Shown here piece by piece: positions 5,646 through 6,528 of a stretch of DNA of 6,528 nt. Source of the DNA: an uncultured Desulfovibrio sp. (GTDB lineage: Bacteria > Desulfobacterota > Desulfovibrionia > Desulfovibrionales > Desulfovibrionaceae); assembly GCA_900550745.1 (NCBI GenBank), contig URTO01000115.1:1-6528 (forward strand). Reading direction: 5' to 3'. The notes below the pieces were generated by a model. The model was not told where the DNA came from and did no database searches. It saw only the letters and a list, made by a program, of their open reading frames with translations. Positions within the stretch are counted from its first letter, which is position 1, and each line of letters opens with the position of its first letter. The translations under genes and the position numbers were made by a program.

Positions 5646-6464
5646 ATGCGCATTTTGATTTCTGCGGATATTGAAGGCATCAGCGGGGTTATGAGCCCGG
5701 AGCAGACCAGCCCCGGATCTGGCGAGTACGAACGGGCGCGGCTCCTCATGACTAGGGAAGTCAATGCCGCCGTCGAAGGGGCATTGGAAGGCGGGGCTGC
5801 CGAAATCTGGGTGGCTGACGGGCATGGGCAATACAACAATATCCTGTTGGAAGAACTGCATCCGAGCGCGTGCCTCGTCTCTGGGAAGCCCCGGCTGTTC
5901 GGTATGATGGGCGGCCTTGACTGCGGCCCGTGGGATGGGCTTTTCCTGATCGGCTACCACGCGCGCGCCGGAGCTTATGGCGTGCTGGCCCACACCATTA
6001 ATGGCTCGGCCTTCGCCGAAATCCGCGTCAACGGCGTCCCCGTGGGTGAGTATTACCTGAATGGGTTGTTGGCCGGCGAGTATGATATCCCCGTCCGGCT
6101 GATCAGCGGTGACGACAGGCTTGCTGAGGAAGCCGCTTCCGTTTATCCCCATGCGGAGATTGTAACGGTAAAACGGGCACTGGGTACGAGGGCAGCCGTC
6201 CATCAGCCGACCGGGGCGGTTCATGAGGCATTACGTGCGGCGGCCCGGAAATCACTGCAAAACATTTCATGCCAGCCGTTCAAGCTCGCCGGGCCGTTCC
6301 CGGTACAGGTTTCTACTGTGCGAACCTACCATGCGGATCTTTTCTGTATGCTTCCCGGCACGAAACGGCTGTCTCCGACATGCCTTGAGTTTATCGCGGA
6401 GACGCCGTTTGCCATTTCGCGGACACTCAACTGTTTTTCGAGCATGGCGGCCTCAGTGCATTAG
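5646..6464 (+). CDS. M55-family zinc D-aminopeptidase (Bacillus DppA-like)
   Basis: A 272-residue member of metallopeptidase family M55, whose founder, B. subtilis DppA (274 residues), releases N-terminal D-amino acids such as D-Ala from short peptides. It is unrelated to the E. coli binding protein also called DppA. Residues corresponding to the known dinuclear zinc site are all present: Asp8 and Glu10 (SADIEGISG), His60 (ADGHG), His105 (GYHARA) and Glu135 (PVGEYYLNG). His116 in GVLAHT matches the proposed catalytic His115. The ISGDDRLAEEA block (153-163) and the late MLPGT (235-239) are also family-typical. GGAG (5636-5639) lies 6 nt before the ATG, which is 38 nt after the P1 peptidase stop. 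No signal peptide, so cytoplasmic. It is the last gene before the terminator. The final 70 or so residues are less conserved against the remembered family pattern, but length and frame are normal. The assignment to M55 is firm; the natural peptide is not known. Confidence 0.92.
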   Translation: MRILISADIEGISGVMSPEQTSPGSGEYERARLLMTREVNAAVEGALEGGAAEIWVADGHGQYNNILLEELHPSACLVSGKPRLFGMMGGLDCGPWDGLFLIGYHARAGAYGVLAHTINGSAFAEIRVNGVPVGEYYLNGLLAGEYDIPVRLISGDDRLAEEAASVYPHAEIVTVKRALGTRAAVHQPTGAVHEALRAAARKSLQNISCQPFKLAGPFPVQVSTVRTYHADLFCMLPGTKRLSPTCLEFIAETPFAISRTLNCFSSMAASVH

Positions 6465-6487
6465 CTTGATGGTTAAAACGAACATAC

Positions 6488-6517
6488 GGCGCGCGGTTTT
6501 TCCGCGCGTCTTTTTTT
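6488..6517 (+). terminator. Rho-independent terminator ending the operon
   Basis: CGCGCGG (6490-6496) pairs perfectly with CCGCGCG (6502-6508) around a TTTTT loop. A G-T and a G-C pair can extend it to 6488-6510, and seven T follow at 6511-6517. It starts 23 nt after the M55 stop codon. This is a textbook intrinsic terminator and marks the 3' end of the transporter-peptidase transcript. Confidence 0.92.
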
Positions 6518-6528
6518 GTGGAATGGCG

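Overview
The window holds most of one plus-strand operon. It encodes a glutathione/oligopeptide-type ABC importer of the Gsi family, followed by two cytoplasmic peptidases. The DNA is GC-rich (roughly 60% by eye, not computed). The substrate-binding protein has a classical Sec signal peptide with an AHA cleavage site rather than a lipobox, so it should be a soluble periplasmic protein. This points to a Gram-negative bacterium, most likely a proteobacterium. A finer placement cannot be read from this window; Desulfovibrionaceae or a beta/gammaproteobacterium are guesses only. No mobile element, CRISPR array, tRNA or rRNA was seen.

Layout: 1-900 is the 3' part of an ATPase gene (gsiA-like, open at the left edge). 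901-1108 is a 208-bp leader rich in inverted and direct repeats. 1109-2653 is the periplasmic binding protein (gsiB). 2654-2718 is a short spacer dominated by a perfect 9-bp GC hairpin. 2719-3642 and 3644-4537 are the two permeases (gsiC, gsiD), 1 nt apart. 4540-5607 is a P1-family (DmpA-like) self-processing aminopeptidase, 2 nt after gsiD. 5646-6464 is an M55-family D-aminopeptidase (Bacillus DppA-like). A strong rho-independent terminator at 6488-6517 closes the operon.

How the parts fit: GsiB binds a peptide in the periplasm, GsiC/GsiD form the membrane channel and GsiA hydrolyses ATP. The two downstream peptidases have no signal peptides and so would act on the imported peptide in the cytoplasm. 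The transporter subunits resemble E. coli GsiABCD so closely, by remembered sequence, that orthology is likely. In E. coli, however, the operon partner is the isoaspartyl peptidase IaaA. Here the partners are a DmpA-type enzyme (known members cleave L-aminoacyl peptides and D-Ala esters/amides) and a D-aminopeptidase. The inferred physiological role is uptake and breakdown of short peptides, possibly containing D-amino acids such as cell-wall fragments. Glutathione import remains the textbook function of the transporter family.

The window looks like a coherent metabolic operon rather than a new defence or mobile system. The points most worth following are the pairing of the two peptidases with the Gsi importer, the structured gsiA-gsiB leader, and the gsiB-gsiC intercistronic hairpin together with the distinctive codon use of gsiB.
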